A stretch of 64,000 nt of DNA from Paucimonas sp. (GCA_031253995.1 JAIRVG010000003.1:43638-107637); one strand, 5' to 3'; shown: positions 39,930-49,868, counted from the first letter of the stretch. Notes: a model not told the origin generated them from the letters alone. Made by a program: numbers and translations.

Positions 39930-40940
39930 ATAAAGATTCGGCTCCATCTCCAGCTCGACACCAAACCGGTCCAGCACATCGTCCTGGATCTTCTGCGCCA
40001 GCTCATGCAACTGCTCGCCGCTTGCCTGGCCATAGTTGACCAGCACCAGCGCCTGCAACGCGTGCACGCCGGCATCACCATCACGATAGCCCTTCCAGCC
40101 CGCTTGCTCGATCAGCCAGCCCGCGGCCAGCTTCATCTCGCCATCGGCCTGTGGATAAGCCACCAGCCCCGGATGCTGCTCGCGAATGCGCTCGGCCAGC
40201 ACACCGCTGACCACCGGGTTCTTGAAGAAGCTGCCGGCATTGCCCAGCTCGGCAGGGTCCGGCAGTTTTTCCCGGCGGATGCTGCAGATCGCCTCACTGA
40301 CGTCCTTGGCCGTCGGCTGCTCGATACCCGCCAGACGTTGGCGCACCGGACCGTAGTCGAGATGCAGCGCCGCCGTGCGACTGAGGGCGAAACGCACCCG
40401 CAGGATCACCCAGCGCCCGGGCTTGCGCTTGAAGTAGCTGTCCCGATAGGCGAAATCACAGTCTTCAAGGGTGAAATCACGCAGGTCGCCGGTCTGCCGG
40501 TCCAGCGCGGTCAGGCCGGCGAAGACATCCTTGATCTCCACACCGTAGGCGCCGATGTTCTGCATCGGTGCCGCGCCCACGGTGCCGGGAATCAGGCTGA
40601 GGTTCTCCAGCCCCACCAGGCCCTGCTCCAGGGTCCACTGCACGAAGGGGTGCCAGGCCTCGCCCGCCTCCGCCTCGACCACCACCCGCTGGCCATCGTC
40701 GGACAGCAGGTGGATGCCGCTGCTGTTCATGCGGATCACCAGCGCAGTGATGTCCTGGGTCAGCAACAGGTTGCTGCCACCGCCGATCACCAATGCCGGC
40801 AGGTCTTCGGTCGCGGCATAGGCCAGCAACTGCCGGACCTCGTCATCACTGGTGGCCTGGGCAAAATGACGGGCCTTCACATCGATGCCGAAGCTGTTGT
40901 AAGGCTTGAGGGAAACCTGCGATTCGACCTTGGCGCTCAT
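39927..40940 (-). CDS. murB: UDP-N-acetylenolpyruvoylglucosamine reductase MurB
   Basis: An FAD enzyme that makes UDP-MurNAc, an early peptidoglycan precursor. The 337-residue protein is the type I (E. coli) form. The FAD domain includes VIGGGSNLLLTQDI. The proton-donating serine is in ELGNAGSFFKNPVVSG, and the C-terminal Glu/His region has DGDAGVHALQALVLVN. The start overlaps the phosphatase stop as ATGA, making it the last gene of the kdsB-phosphatase-murB part of the operon. Confidence 0.95.
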   Translation of the reverse strand: MSAKVESQVSLKPYNSFGIDVKARHFAQATSDDEVRQLLAYAATEDLPALVIGGGSNLLLTQDITALVIRMNSSGIHLLSDDGQRVVVEAEAGEAWHPFVQWTLEQGLVGLENLSLIPGTVGAAPMQNIGAYGVEIKDVFAGLTALDRQTGDLRDFTLEDCDFAYRDSYFKRKPGRWVILRVRFALSRTAALHLDYGPVRQRLAGIEQPTAKDVSEAICSIRREKLPDPAELGNAGSFFKNPVVSGVLAERIREQHPGLVAYPQADGEMKLAAGWLIEQAGWKGYRDGDAGVHALQALVLVNYGQASGEQLHELAQKIQDDVLDRFGVELEMEPNLY

Positions 40941-41401
40941 AGCCGTCCCTTCAGTTCGATGATCAGGCCGCGGCACGCCGCCTCGATCAGGTCGAGTACC
41001 TGCTCGAAGCCCTGCTCGCCGCCGTAGTAAGGATCCGGCACCTCTTCCATCGCGCCCTCGTAGCGGCGCAGGAACAGGTCCAGTTCGGCGCTGGCGTGGC
41101 CCGGACGCATGGCCTGGAGATGGGCCAGGTTGCTCTCGTCCATCGCCAGGATCAGGTCGTAGCGGGTGAAGTCCGCGACACTCACCTGCTGCGCCCGTTG
41201 CGCCGACAGGTCATAGCCGCGTCGTTGCGCGGCCTGGCGGGTGCGGCTGTCCGGTGGATTGCCGACATGCCAGTCACCGGTCCCGGCCGACGCCACGTGG
41301 ATCACCTCGGCCAGCCCGGCTTCGGTCAGTTGATGACGCAACACGCCTTCTGCGGTCGGCGATCGGCAGATGTTGCCCAGGCACACGAACAGGACGCGCA
41401 T
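40937..41401 (-). CDS. Low-molecular-weight protein-tyrosine phosphatase
   Basis: A 154-residue arsenate-reductase-fold phosphatase. The CX5R loop is VCLGNICRSPTAEG at the N-terminus and the general-acid loop VPDPYYGGEQGF is near residue 125. Such enzymes act on phosphotyrosine, often on BY-kinases, but no kinase or polysaccharide gene is nearby here. It is coupled by ATGA overlaps to both kdsB before and murB after, a conserved Pseudomonas arrangement. Confidence 0.93.
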   Translation of the reverse strand: MRVLFVCLGNICRSPTAEGVLRHQLTEAGLAEVIHVASAGTGDWHVGNPPDSRTRQAAQRRGYDLSAQRAQQVSVADFTRYDLILAMDESNLAHLQAMRPGHASAELDLFLRRYEGAMEEVPDPYYGGEQGFEQVLDLIEAACRGLIIELKGRL

Positions 41402-42165
41402 CAGGCCTCCAGCAAGCGCCGCACGCGCTCCAGGTCTTCCGGGGTATCGACACCCACGGGCGGCGCCTCCAGGGCATCGGCGACGTGAATGCGCACGCCG
41501 TGCCAGAGGGCCCGCAGTTGTTCCAGGGCTTCGGTCTTCTCCAGCCAGCACGGCCCCCAGCCCACGAAGTCATGGAGGAAGCCGGCGCGGTAGGCGTACA
41601 TGCCGATATGACGGCGGTACGGCACGCCTTCCGGCAGTTGTTCGCGGTTCTGTGCCAGGGCATCGCGGGCCCAGGGCAGCGGCGCGCGGCTGAAGGTCAG
41701 GGCCAGGCCGTTGCAGTCGGCGACCACCTTGACCACGTTGGGATTGAACAGCGCCGTGACGTCTTCGAGCGGCTCGCCAAGGGTGGCGATGCCGGCTTCC
41801 GGGTGGGCGGCCAGGTTGGCGGCCACCTGGTCGATGATCGATGGCGGGATCAGCGGCTCGTCACCCTGCACGTTGACCACGATGGCGTCGGCGGGCAGTC
41901 CCAGCGCGGCAGCCACTTCGGCCAGGCGGTCGGTGCCGGACTCATGATCATCGCGGGTCAGCAGCACCTCGGCACCGAAGGCCTGGCAGGCCTCGACGAT
42001 GCTCGCGTCATCGGTGGCGATGACCACGCGCTCGGCGCCGCTCTTGCGCGCCTGCTCCCAGACGTGCTGGATCATCGGCTTGCCGGCGATCGGCAGCAAC
42101 GGCTTGCCCGGCAGGCGCGTGGAGCGCAGGCGGGCCGGAATCACGACGGTGAAGGCCAGGCTCAT
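41401..42165 (-). CDS. kdsB: 3-deoxy-manno-octulosonate cytidylyltransferase KdsB
   Basis: Activates Kdo as CMP-Kdo for the inner core of lipopolysaccharide. The 254-residue protein begins [20 protein letters not shown], the nucleotide-binding signature. It also contains [18 protein letters not shown] and KHIG-type sequence [11 protein letters not shown]. It overlaps ycaR upstream and the phosphatase downstream, both as ATGA, in an operon that also supplies lpxK. Confidence 0.96.
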   Translation of the reverse strand: MSLAFTVVIPARLRSTRLPGKPLLPIAGKPMIQHVWEQARKSGAERVVIATDDASIVEACQAFGAEVLLTRDDHESGTDRLAEVAAALGLPADAIVVNVQGDEPLIPPSIIDQVAANLAAHPEAGIATLGEPLEDVTALFNPNVVKVVADCNGLALTFSRAPLPWARDALAQNREQLPEGVPYRRHIGMYAYRAGFLHDFVGWGPCWLEKTEALEQLRALWHGVRIHVADALEAPPVGVDTPEDLERVRRLLEA

Positions 42166-42347
42166 TTGTCCAGGCGCTCGTCGTCGCTCAGGGTGCGCGC
42201 CTCGCTTTCCAGCATCACCGGGATGCCGTCGCGAATCGGGTAGGCCAGGCCGGCGCCCTTGCTGATCAGCTCGGTCTTGTCGGCGCTGAGCTTGAGCGGG
42301 CCCTTGGTGATCGGGCAAGCGAGGATATCGAGCAGTTTGGTGTCCAT
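42162..42347 (-). CDS. ycaR: Trm112/UPF0434 family small protein YcaR
   Basis: A 61-residue protein of the Trm112-like UPF0434 family, starting [20 protein letters not shown]. Only the first cysteine of the zinc pair of related proteins is present. The ILACPITKG form is the usual bacterial one. It is found between lpxK and kdsB in many gammaproteobacteria; its function is unproven. It overlaps kdsB by four bases and follows lpxK by 42 bases. Confidence 0.9.
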   Translation of the reverse strand: MDTKLLDILACPITKGPLKLSADKTELISKGAGLAYPIRDGIPVMLESEARTLSDDERLDK

Positions 42348-42389
42348 GGGGGGGTTTTCCTCAGGCCTGTGGCCGGAAACAGAAAAGAA

Positions 42390-43400
42390 TCAGGGCTGCC
42401 GGGTAGTCGGCAGCAGGCGTGCCAGTTGCTCGTCGAGCCAACGCACGAACGCCGGCGACGGTTGCGCGTCGACGGCAAGATACCACCAGTCGGCCGCAGC
42501 GAAGCTGCGACATTTCACGGCATCCTTCTCGGTCATCACCAGCGGCAGCGACGGGCTGAAAGCCAGGGCTTCGGCGCTGAACACGGCATGATCGGCGAAA
42601 GCATGCTCCACTGGTTTCCAGTCTAGACCGCGCAGGGTATTGAAGAAGCGCTGCGGGTTGCCGATGCCGGCCACCGCATGCACGGCCTGGCCCGCGGGGA
42701 AGTGGTCCACGGGGCGGCGCTCGCCACTGCGCAGGTTGACCAGCGCGGTGGGCTGCAGGCTGAAGGCGAATCCATCATCACGATCGGCGACGGCGCCGTT
42801 GTACAGCAGCGCATCGACCTCCTGCAGCCGCTCCACCGGCTCGCGCAGCGGCCCGGCCGGCAGGCAGCGGCGATTGCCGAGGCCGCGGGCGGCGTCGATC
42901 AGCACCAGTTCCAGGTCGCGGGCCAGGCGGTAATGCTGCAGGCCGTCGTCACACAGGATCAGGTCCAGCGGCTCGGCATCGAGCAAGGCGCGCACCGCCT
43001 GCGAGCGGTCCGGGTCGATCATCAGCGCTACGCCGCTGCGCTGCACGATCAGCAGGGGCTCGTCACCCGCGTGCTCGGCCGGCTGGTCGGCGCGCACCCG
43101 CCACGGCAGTTGTGGCGGCCTGGCCCCGTAGCCACGGCTGACCACGCCGACGCGCAGGCCGCGCTGGCGGCAATGCTCGATGAGAAAGAGGATAAGCGGG
43201 GTCTTGCCCGTGCCGCCGACGGTGATGTTGCCCACCACCAGCACCGGCACCGGCGCGCGATAGATACTGCCCTCCCCGGCCAGGAAACGCTGGCGCTTGC
43301 CGCGTACCACCTTGCGGTACAGGGCTTCGAGGGGCGAGAGCAACGCAAGCAGTGGATGGCCCTTGTACCAGGCCTCCAGCAGGCGATCGGCAAAAGCCAT
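42390..43400 (-). CDS. lpxK: Tetraacyldisaccharide 4'-kinase LpxK
   Basis: Phosphorylates the lipid A disaccharide precursor at the inner membrane. The 336-residue protein has a hydrophobic N-terminus ([18 protein letters not shown]). Its Walker A is [14 protein letters not shown] near residue 55, and the later motif [19 protein letters not shown] is characteristic of LpxK. It shares one base with the exbD stop (TGATG), linking lipid A synthesis to the ExbBD energisation genes in one operon. Confidence 0.96.
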   Translation of the reverse strand: MAFADRLLEAWYKGHPLLALLSPLEALYRKVVRGKRQRFLAGEGSIYRAPVPVLVVGNITVGGTGKTPLILFLIEHCRQRGLRVGVVSRGYGARPPQLPWRVRADQPAEHAGDEPLLIVQRSGVALMIDPDRSQAVRALLDAEPLDLILCDDGLQHYRLARDLELVLIDAARGLGNRRCLPAGPLREPVERLQEVDALLYNGAVADRDDGFAFSLQPTALVNLRSGERRPVDHFPAGQAVHAVAGIGNPQRFFNTLRGLDWKPVEHAFADHAVFSAEALAFSPSLPLVMTEKDAVKCRSFAAADWWYLAVDAQPSPAFVRWLDEQLARLLPTTRQP

Positions 43401-43831
43401 CAGGGCGTCTCCGGCGCGGCCTCGACCGTGGTCATGCGCAGGTGGCTGAAGCCGAGCTTGCCGGCCGCGTCCATTGCGGTCACCACGGCCTGGTGCGGGG
43501 TCTTGCCGTCGGCGCTGATGGCCAGCGGCAGCTTGGTATCACCACCAGACTCCTTCTGCAGGGCCTCGGTCAGGGTCGCCAGGTCGCTCTTGGGCAGCAG
43601 GTGGTTGTTCACCGAATACACGCCCTCGGCGCTGATGGTGATTTCCACCAGCTTCTGCTCGGAATCCTGTGGCGGCGTGCCGCTGGCCGATTCCGGCAGT
43701 TCGACGCGCAACTGGGTCTCGCGGGTGAAGGTGGTGGTGACCACGAAGAACAGCAACAGGATGAACACCACATCGATCAACGACGCCAGGTTGATATCAA
43801 CGTTTTCGCGTTGCTTGCGCCGGAATTTCAC
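43400..43831 (-). CDS. exbD: ExbD/TolR family proton-channel protein
   Basis: A 143-residue single-helix inner-membrane protein. The helix at about residues 15-35 holds the proton-carrying aspartate in [17 protein letters not shown]. The periplasmic domain follows. With ExbB it forms a proton-driven motor for TonB or a TonB-like partner. No tonB gene is adjacent, so the partner is encoded elsewhere. Its start overlaps the exbB stop as ATGA. Confidence 0.93.
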   Translation of the reverse strand: MKFRRKQRENVDINLASLIDVVFILLLFFVVTTTFTRETQLRVELPESASGTPPQDSEQKLVEITISAEGVYSVNNHLLPKSDLATLTEALQKESGGDTKLPLAISADGKTPHQAVVTAMDAAGKLGFSHLRMTTVEAAPETP

Positions 43832-44463
43832 GCCTTGCCCTCGGACAGGTCGACTTCACGGTCGCCCTGCACCACCTCGACCAGCTTGATCGCCTCCTGC
43901 TCCATGCCGACCACCAGTTCGTCGATGCGGCGTTGCAGGAAGCGGTGGAAGAACACGGCCGGAATACCGACCATCAGGCCAGCGGCGGTAGTAATCAGCG
44001 CCTTGGAGATACCGCCAGCGAGCACAGCGGCGTTGGCGGTCATGCCCGAGCCCATGAACGAACTGAAGATGTCGATCATGCCCAGCACGGTGCCGAGCAG
44101 GCCCAGCAGCGGCGCCATGGCGGCGATGGTGCCGAGGGCGTTGACGTAGCGTTCCAGCTCGTGGATTACCCGGGCGGCGGCTTCCTCGATGCATTCCTTC
44201 ATGATCTCGCGACCATGGCGGGAGTTGGCCAGGCCGGCGGCGAGGATCTCGCCCAGCGGCGAATTGGCGCGCAGTTCCTTGAGCTTTTCGGTATTGAGTT
44301 GCTTGTCCTTGATCCAGCGCCAGACCTGACCCAGCAGGTGCGGCGGGGTCACGCGGCTGGCGCGCAGGGTCCACAGGCGTTCAGCGACGATAGCCATGGC
44401 AGCGATGGAACTCAGAATGATCGGCAGCATCATCCAACCACCGGACTTGACCAATTCCCACAC
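43828..44463 (-). CDS. exbB: MotA/TolQ/ExbB family proton-channel protein
   Basis: A 211-residue inner-membrane protein with three membrane helices: about 8-28 (GGWMMLPIILSSIAAMAIVA), about 105-130 (LGTIAAMAPLLGLLGTVLGM) and about 150-170. It is the motor partner of ExbD. A GTG at 44,463 gives the family N-terminus VWELVKSGGWMM and was preferred to an upstream ATG. It precedes exbD and lpxK in one operon, the arrangement typical of Pseudomonas. Confidence 0.92.
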   Translation of the reverse strand: MWELVKSGGWMMLPIILSSIAAMAIVAERLWTLRASRVTPPHLLGQVWRWIKDKQLNTEKLKELRANSPLGEILAAGLANSRHGREIMKECIEEAAARVIHELERYVNALGTIAAMAPLLGLLGTVLGMIDIFSSFMGSGMTANAAVLAGGISKALITTAAGLMVGIPAVFFHRFLQRRIDELVVGMEQEAIKLVEVVQGDREVDLSEGKA

Positions 44464-44526
44464 AGTAAGGACCCCCTCGGAAAAAGTTCTGCACTCTACC
44501 ATAGGGGCCGTGACTGCCGAAGGCTG

Positions 44527-46743
44527 TCATGTCGGTTCGCGCCAGAATCGCCGCCCCTCGCGCAGGCCGCGTGCCACGTCGAAGCTGCCGAGGCGCAGGT
44601 GCACGGCGCCGAGCAGGGCGCTGTCGTAGGTGGCGATTTGCCGCGCCGCATAGCGGGCCATCACCGGCGGCGATGGATGACCGAAGCCGTTGTAGCGGCC
44701 ACGAGAGATCAGTACGCCGCGCGGCTTGAGGGTATCGAGGAAGCGCGCACTGGACGAGGTGCGACTGCCGTGATGCGGCGCCTGCAGCCAGTCCACCGCT
44801 CCGGCCTGCGGACCTTGCAGCCAGGCGTCTTCGGCAAGGCGGTCGATATCGCCGGTGAGCAGCAGGGTCTCGCCCGACGCTTCGACCTTCAGGACACAGG
44901 AATGCTGGTTGCTGTCCTCGGCGTGCGGCCATTGCCAGAGCGAGAAACGCACGTCATCCCACTCCCAGGCCTCGCCACCGGTGCAAGGCCCCATCGGCAG
45001 CACCGACGTCGGCTCGCCGGCGATCACCCGGCGTATCGGCAAGCCACGCCACAGCGCCGCGGCGCCGCCGGCGTGGTCGGCATGGGCATGACTGAGCAGC
45101 ATCAGGTCAAGGGAATCGATGCCCAGTTTGCGCAGGCTCGGCAGCACCACGCGCTCGCCCAGGTCCAGGGCCTCTCGCGCAGGACCGGCGTCGTAGAGCA
45201 GGGCATGTTCGCGGGTCCGCAGAACGAAAGCCTGGCCCTGTCCCACATCCAGCTGCCAGACATCCACCTGCCCCGGCGGAATCTGCTCACGGGGCGCGAA
45301 GCCGGCCAGCAGCACCAGGGGCCAGCCGAGCGTCCGCATCGGTAGCCCCGCAGGCAATAGAAGAAGGAATGCGCCCAGGCACACCAGCAACCAGATTCCC
45401 GTTGGCAGCGCCGGCGCGATCCAGGCGGGACGCCAGCTGGCCAGCCAGCCCAGCAGTTCGAAGAGCACGGCGAGCAAGCCACCGGCCAGCCACAGCAGCG
45501 CCTCCCCCACGAATGGCAATGGCAACAGCACGGTGCCCGCCAGGGCCAGCGGCAAGACCAGTACGCTCAGCCAGGGCACCGCGAACAGGTTCGCCAGCGG
45601 CGCACTGAGACTGACCGGCAACCCCAGCGCCAGCAACACGGGCAACAGGCCGATGGCGATGCACCACTGTGCCCTACCCCACGCGCGCCAGAGCGTCCAG
45701 GCGCCCAGGCGGGCGCTGAACACCAACACCAGCACCGCGACGGCGGAAAACGACAGCCAGAACCCGGGCAACAGTCCGGCCAGTGGTTCGAAGAGCAGCA
45801 CGGCATTCAGCGCGATCAACAGCGGCCAGGCGACGCCCAGGTGACGGAAGCGAAGACGCCACAGCAGTACCACCGCAAGCATGACGCAGGCGCGCTGAAC
45901 CGGCACCTGGAAGCCGGCCAGCAGGCCATAACCAAGCGCTGCGGCGAAGGCCAGGCCGCATGCCCAGGGCAACCATGGCCGGTGCGGCGGCCACCAACCC
46001 AGGCGGAACAGGCCGGCCACCAGCCCATAGACCAGTCCGGCCAGCAGGCCGATATGCTGGCCGGAGATCACCAGCAGGTGCACGGTGCCGGTCGCCTGAA
46101 GCATGTCCCAGTCCTCGCGCGCCAGTCCGCCACCATCGCCGAGCACCAGCGCTGCAAGCGTGGCCTCCTGCCCCTGGGCATCCACCGCAAGCAGGCGCTG
46201 GCGAATGCTGTCGCGCCAGGCGCCACTGGCAACAGACAGGCGCTCGCCATCCTTGACTGAACCCAGGCCACCAATCCGCCGCGCCAGCAAGGTAGCCTCG
46301 GGATCCGCCGCGTGAGGATTGAGCAGCCCATAGGGACGCTTGAGCGTGACCGCCAGTCGCCAGCGCTCGCCACTGTTGATGAGGGGAGCATCGCGCCAGG
46401 TCAGTCGCAGTCGCGTGGGCAACTCGGCACGCCGTGAATGCGGCGCCTCCAGTTCGAAGCGGACCAGGTCCGTATCGCGGGTCGGCAAGCCGACCACCCG
46501 CCCCTCGATCCACAAGGTCCGGCCATCGAGGGCCGGCTCCAGGCGGTCGTCCAGCGCGCGTTGCGCCGACTGCGCGGCCCAACACAGGCCGAGCAGGAAC
46601 AACGCCAACGGGAAAAATCGCCGCCACAGGCATACCAGCCCAAGGACAGCAAGAAGCAGCAACATGCCGACGGACGGCAAGGCTGGAAGAAAAATCGGAC
46701 ACACCAGTCCGACCGCGAGCGCCAACATCCCTGTGCGCGTCAT
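44527..46743 (-). CDS. comEC: ComEC/Rec2 family DNA-uptake channel
   Basis: A 738-residue inner-membrane protein of the ComEC/Rec2 family, which carries single-stranded DNA into the cytoplasm during transformation. The N-terminal part has several membrane helices and the DUF4131/OB-like segment (about 1-170). The competence domain is at about 200-470, with STVHLLVISGQHIGLLAGL-like sequence. The C-terminal metallo-beta-lactamase-like domain has MLLSHAHADHAGGAAALW. It is full length, with no frameshift. It is the first gene of the exbB-exbD-lpxK cluster, 63 bases ahead of exbB, and opens after an AT-rich intergenic region. Confidence 0.93.
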   Translation of the reverse strand: MTRTGMLALAVGLVCPIFLPALPSVGMLLLLAVLGLVCLWRRFFPLALFLLGLCWAAQSAQRALDDRLEPALDGRTLWIEGRVVGLPTRDTDLVRFELEAPHSRRAELPTRLRLTWRDAPLINSGERWRLAVTLKRPYGLLNPHAADPEATLLARRIGGLGSVKDGERLSVASGAWRDSIRQRLLAVDAQGQEATLAALVLGDGGGLAREDWDMLQATGTVHLLVISGQHIGLLAGLVYGLVAGLFRLGWWPPHRPWLPWACGLAFAAALGYGLLAGFQVPVQRACVMLAVVLLWRLRFRHLGVAWPLLIALNAVLLFEPLAGLLPGFWLSFSAVAVLVLVFSARLGAWTLWRAWGRAQWCIAIGLLPVLLALGLPVSLSAPLANLFAVPWLSVLVLPLALAGTVLLPLPFVGEALLWLAGGLLAVLFELLGWLASWRPAWIAPALPTGIWLLVCLGAFLLLLPAGLPMRTLGWPLVLLAGFAPREQIPPGQVDVWQLDVGQGQAFVLRTREHALLYDAGPAREALDLGERVVLPSLRKLGIDSLDLMLLSHAHADHAGGAAALWRGLPIRRVIAGEPTSVLPMGPCTGGEAWEWDDVRFSLWQWPHAEDSNQHSCVLKVEASGETLLLTGDIDRLAEDAWLQGPQAGAVDWLQAPHHGSRTSSSARFLDTLKPRGVLISRGRYNGFGHPSPPVMARYAARQIATYDSALLGAVHLRLGSFDVARGLREGRRFWREPT

Positions 46744-46884
46744 CTGAGCCCCGGATAAAACGAAACGACCCCGCAGGCTTAGCCCATGGCGAGACCTGGC
46801 TCACTTATTAATTGTCACAAAGTCTGAATAGGCACAGGTTGTAATACGTGCATACTGGCCCCCTTCAGCACGCCGAGACCCCAC

Positions 46885-47424
46885 ATGCCGCGTCGACTTT
46901 TCAAGCGCTACATGCCCGATCCGACGGTCATCCGGGAACACAAGTCCTTACGATTTCTCGGCCGGCTGCTGCATGACGCCAACCTCTGGCACCTGAATCG
47001 CCACTCGGTGGCACGGGCCATGGCGGTGGGCCTGTTCGCCGCCTTCATCCCGATCCCGCTGCAGATGCTGCTGGCCGCCAGCCTGGCGGTCCTGGTGCGG
47101 GGCAACATGCCGATCGCGGTGAGCCTGGTCTGGCTGACCAACCCCATCACCATGCCGCCGGTGTTCTATTGCACCTACCAGATGGGTGCCTGGCTGATGG
47201 GCATCCCGCCCCGCACCTTGCCCGAGGAAATCACCTTCGACTGGATCACCGAGCAGCTGTCGACCCTGTGGCAGCCATTCCTGCTCGGCTCGGTGGTGTG
47301 CGGGCTGCTGCTCGGCGCCCTCGCCTACTGCCTGACCATGCTCTACTGGCGCTGGTGGGTGGGCAGGCAGTGGCGCCGGCGCAAGGCGAAGTCAGCTGCG
47401 CATTCCGCGTCCGCTGACCAGTAG
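46885..47424 (+). CDS. DUF2062 family membrane protein
   Basis: A 179-residue DUF2062 protein. The N-terminal basic part (MPRRLFKRYMPDPTVIREHK) precedes two or three membrane helices (about 45-75, 78-105 and 132-155). The motif PIPLQMLLA and WLTNPITMPPVFY are typical. Its function is unknown; relatives are often next to glycosyltransferase or comEC genes. It is divergent from comEC and its last 33 bases overlap the convergent yadH end. RBS and promoter lie in the 141-base gap 46,744-46,884. Confidence 0.87.
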   Translation: MPRRLFKRYMPDPTVIREHKSLRFLGRLLHDANLWHLNRHSVARAMAVGLFAAFIPIPLQMLLAASLAVLVRGNMPIAVSLVWLTNPITMPPVFYCTYQMGAWLMGIPPRTLPEEITFDWITEQLSTLWQPFLLGSVVCGLLLGALAYCLTMLYWRWWVGRQWRRRKAKSAAHSASADQ

Positions 47425-48171
47425 GCGCACACAGCCGAAGTACAGCACGGCAGTGGCGATCAGCATGAAGGTGATGGCGACGCTGATCTTGATGTCCGAA
47501 ACGCCGAGGATGCCGTAGCGGAACGAGTTGACCATGTGCAGCACCGGGTTGGCCATGGACACGGTCTGCCAGAACGGCGGCAGCAGGTTGATCGAGTAGA
47601 ACACCCCGCCCAGGTAGGTCAGCGGCGTCAGGACGAAGGTCGGGATGATCGAGATATCGTCGAAGTTGCGCGCAAACACCGCATTGATGAAGCCCAGCAG
47701 CGAGAAGATGGTCGCGGTCAGCACCACCACGAGAATCGTCACGCCCAGGTGATGCACCTGCAGGTGGGTGAAGAACAGCGACAGCAGGGTCACGATCACC
47801 CCCACCGCCAACCCGCGCAACACACCGCCCAGGGTGTAGCCGATGAGGATGGTGTGCGGCGACACCGGCGAGACCATCAGTTCCTCGATGGAACGCTGGA
47901 ACTTGCTGCCGAAGAAGCTGGAGACCACGTTGCCGTAGGAGTTGGTGATCACCGCCATCATGATCAGGCCGGGGACGATGTACTCCATGTAGGTGAAGCC
48001 GCCCATGTCGCCGATCTGCCGGCCGATCAGGTTACCGAAGATGACGAAGTACAGGACCATGGTGATCGCCGGGGGCAGCAGGGTCTGCGGCCAGATCCGG
48101 GTGAAACGGCGTACTTCGCGGTAGACGATGGTGTTGAGGGCGACCAGGTTGGCGCGCAGCTCCGAACTCAT
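47392..48171 (-). CDS. yadH: ABC-2 type transporter permease YadH
   Basis: A 259-residue ABC-2 permease with six predicted membrane helices. It closely resembles E. coli YadH, with stretches such as RIWPQTLLPPAITMVLYFVI and FGSKFQRSIEELMVSPV (the conserved cytoplasmic coupling region). The exported substrate is not known. It overlaps the ATPase gene as ATGA and the two together form a complete export system. Its 3' end overlaps the convergent DUF2062 gene by 33 bases. Confidence 0.93.
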   Translation of the reverse strand: MSSELRANLVALNTIVYREVRRFTRIWPQTLLPPAITMVLYFVIFGNLIGRQIGDMGGFTYMEYIVPGLIMMAVITNSYGNVVSSFFGSKFQRSIEELMVSPVSPHTILIGYTLGGVLRGLAVGVIVTLLSLFFTHLQVHHLGVTILVVVLTATIFSLLGFINAVFARNFDDISIIPTFVLTPLTYLGGVFYSINLLPPFWQTVSMANPVLHMVNSFRYGILGVSDIKISVAITFMLIATAVLYFGCVRLLVSGRGMRS

Positions 48172-49100
48172 ACCGCCACCTTGGACAGGTTCTTTTCAAC
48201 CAGTGACACGAACAGCTCCTCCAGACGATTGGTCTTGTTGCGCAGGCTGGTCACTTCGATGTTCTGCAGGGCCAGCTGGCCGAACAGCGCGGTGATGCCC
48301 ACGTCCTTGTCCACCTGGACTTCCAGGGTGTGCGGATTGATCAGGCGGCACGGGTAGCCGGCCAGTTGCGGCGCCTGGGGCAGGTCATGCCGCAGGTCGA
48401 GGACGAAGGTCTCGACATGCAACTTGCCCAGCAACTGGCGCATGCTGGTGTTCTCGACGATGGTGCCGTGGTCGATGATGCCGATGTTGCGGCACAGCTG
48501 CTCGGCCTCTTCGAGGTAATGGGTGGTCAGGATGATGGTGATGCCCTGCTGGTTCAGCTCGGTGAGGAAGCTCCACATCGAGCGGCGCAGTTCGATGTCC
48601 ACCCCTGCGGTCGGCTCGTCGAGGATCAGCAGGCGCGGCTGGTGGACCAGGGCGCGGGCGATCATCAGGCGCCGCTTCATGCCGCCGGACAGCGAACGCG
48701 AAGGCACGTCGCGCTTGTCCCACAAGCCCAGCTGGGTCAGGTACTGCTCGGCGCGTTCGTTGGCGACCTTGGCCGGGATGCCGTAGTAGCCGGCCTGGGT
48801 GACGACGATGTCGAAGGTCTTCTCGAACTGGTTGAAGTTGAACTCCTGGGGCACCACGCCGATGCTGCGCTTGAGCGCGGCGGGGTTGCGGTCCAGGTCA
48901 TGGCCAAAGACGCTGACGCTGCCGCTGGTCTTGTTCACCAGGGTCGAGAGAATGCCGATGGTGGTGGATTTGCCGGCGCCGTTGGGGCCGAGCAAGGCGA
49001 AGAAGTCACCTTCGGCGACGTCCAGGTCGATGCCCTTGAGGGCCTGGAAGCCGTTGCCGTAGGTCTTGGTTAGCTGCCGAATGGACAGGGCTGAACTCAT
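48168..49100 (-). CDS. yadG: ABC transporter ATP-binding protein YadG
   Basis: A 310-residue ATPase of an ABC-2 exporter. The Walker A is LLGPNGAGKSTTIG, the signature RSLSGGMKRRL, and the Walker B LLILDEPTAGVD, followed by the H-loop histidine in TTHYLEEAEQ. The frame is open far upstream; the ATG at 49,100 (MSSALSIRQLTKTYG) gives the normal N-terminus. It is cotranslated with the yadH permease. The role in export of an unknown substrate is by analogy with E. coli YadGH. Confidence 0.94.
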   Translation of the reverse strand: MSSALSIRQLTKTYGNGFQALKGIDLDVAEGDFFALLGPNGAGKSTTIGILSTLVNKTSGSVSVFGHDLDRNPAALKRSIGVVPQEFNFNQFEKTFDIVVTQAGYYGIPAKVANERAEQYLTQLGLWDKRDVPSRSLSGGMKRRLMIARALVHQPRLLILDEPTAGVDIELRRSMWSFLTELNQQGITIILTTHYLEEAEQLCRNIGIIDHGTIVENTSMRQLLGKLHVETFVLDLRHDLPQAPQLAGYPCRLINPHTLEVQVDKDVGITALFGQLALQNIEVTSLRNKTNRLEELFVSLVEKNLSKVAV

Positions 49101-49244
49101 AGCGGGTCTGTGCACCGTTCGAATTGTTCGTGAATCAGGCTGTGACCGGGTTGGGCGGTCGCGGGGATGTGGCCATGGTGCAAGCCAGGGCCACACAAGT
49201 ACAGTCAACTCTATCGATAATAACTATCACATCGAGCGAAGCGA

Positions 49245-49868
49245 TCAGGTCAGGGCGGTCATCACCGCTGCCTGATAGGCCGGACGTTCGCGCAGGCGCT
49301 CGTACCAGGCGCGCAGGTGACGCATCTGCGGACGCTCGATGGGCATCTCGAACCAGGCGTAGACGAAGCAGCCCAGCGGGATGTCGCCCATACCGACTTC
49401 CTTGCCGGAGAGGAACGGCTGCGCGGCCAGCGCTTCATCGGCGATGGCGAGCAGTTGCGCGCAAGCCTTGTGCGCGGCATTGATCGCCACCCAGTCCCGT
49501 TGATCCTCCGGGGTACGCAGCATGCCCCAGAACAGCGGGCGGAACGGCGTGGCCAGGGACGACGTTGTCCAGTCCATCCATTTTTCCGCCTTGGCCCGTT
49601 CCACCGGGTCCTGCGGGGACCAGGCAGTGCCCGGCGCATGCTTGCCGCCGAGGTAGCGCACGATGGTGTTCGACTCCCACAACACCAGGCCGTCATCCTC
49701 GATCATCGGCACCAGGCCGTTGGGATTGAGCGCGCGGTAATGCGGCTCGTTGACCACGCCGAAGGCGCCACCAGCGTCCACGGCCTCGTACTGCAGCCCC
49801 AGCTCTTCCGCACACCACAGCACCTTGCGCACGTTGCTGGAATTTTTCCGACCCCAGATCTTGAGCAT
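49245..49868 (-). CDS. Glutathione S-transferase family protein
   Basis: A 207-residue GST. The N-terminal thioredoxin-like domain (1-80) carries the catalytic-type Ser/Asn in GRKNSSNVRKVLW and the cis-Pro/Glu-Ser glutathione site NGLVPMIEDDGLVLWESNTI. An all-helical domain follows. The substrate is unknown. It is monocistronic, between the divergent fadE gene and yadG, with a promoter in the 176-base region before fadE shared with or adjacent to it. Confidence 0.9.
   Translation of the reverse strand: MLKIWGRKNSSNVRKVLWCAEELGLQYEAVDAGGAFGVVNEPHYRALNPNGLVPMIEDDGLVLWESNTIVRYLGGKHAPGTAWSPQDPVERAKAEKWMDWTTSSLATPFRPLFWGMLRTPEDQRDWVAINAAHKACAQLLAIADEALAAQPFLSGKEVGMGDIPLGCFVYAWFEMPIERPQMRHLRAWYERLRERPAYQAAVMTALT

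Noticed and set aside
41096..42243. Open frames antisense to kdsB and the phosphatase gene
   Set aside because: Products show no family features, while the sense genes overlap as ATGA and carry full motifs.
43933..45345. Long frame antisense to exbB and comEC
   Set aside because: Shadow frame. ExbB and ComEC are clearly identified on the opposite strand.
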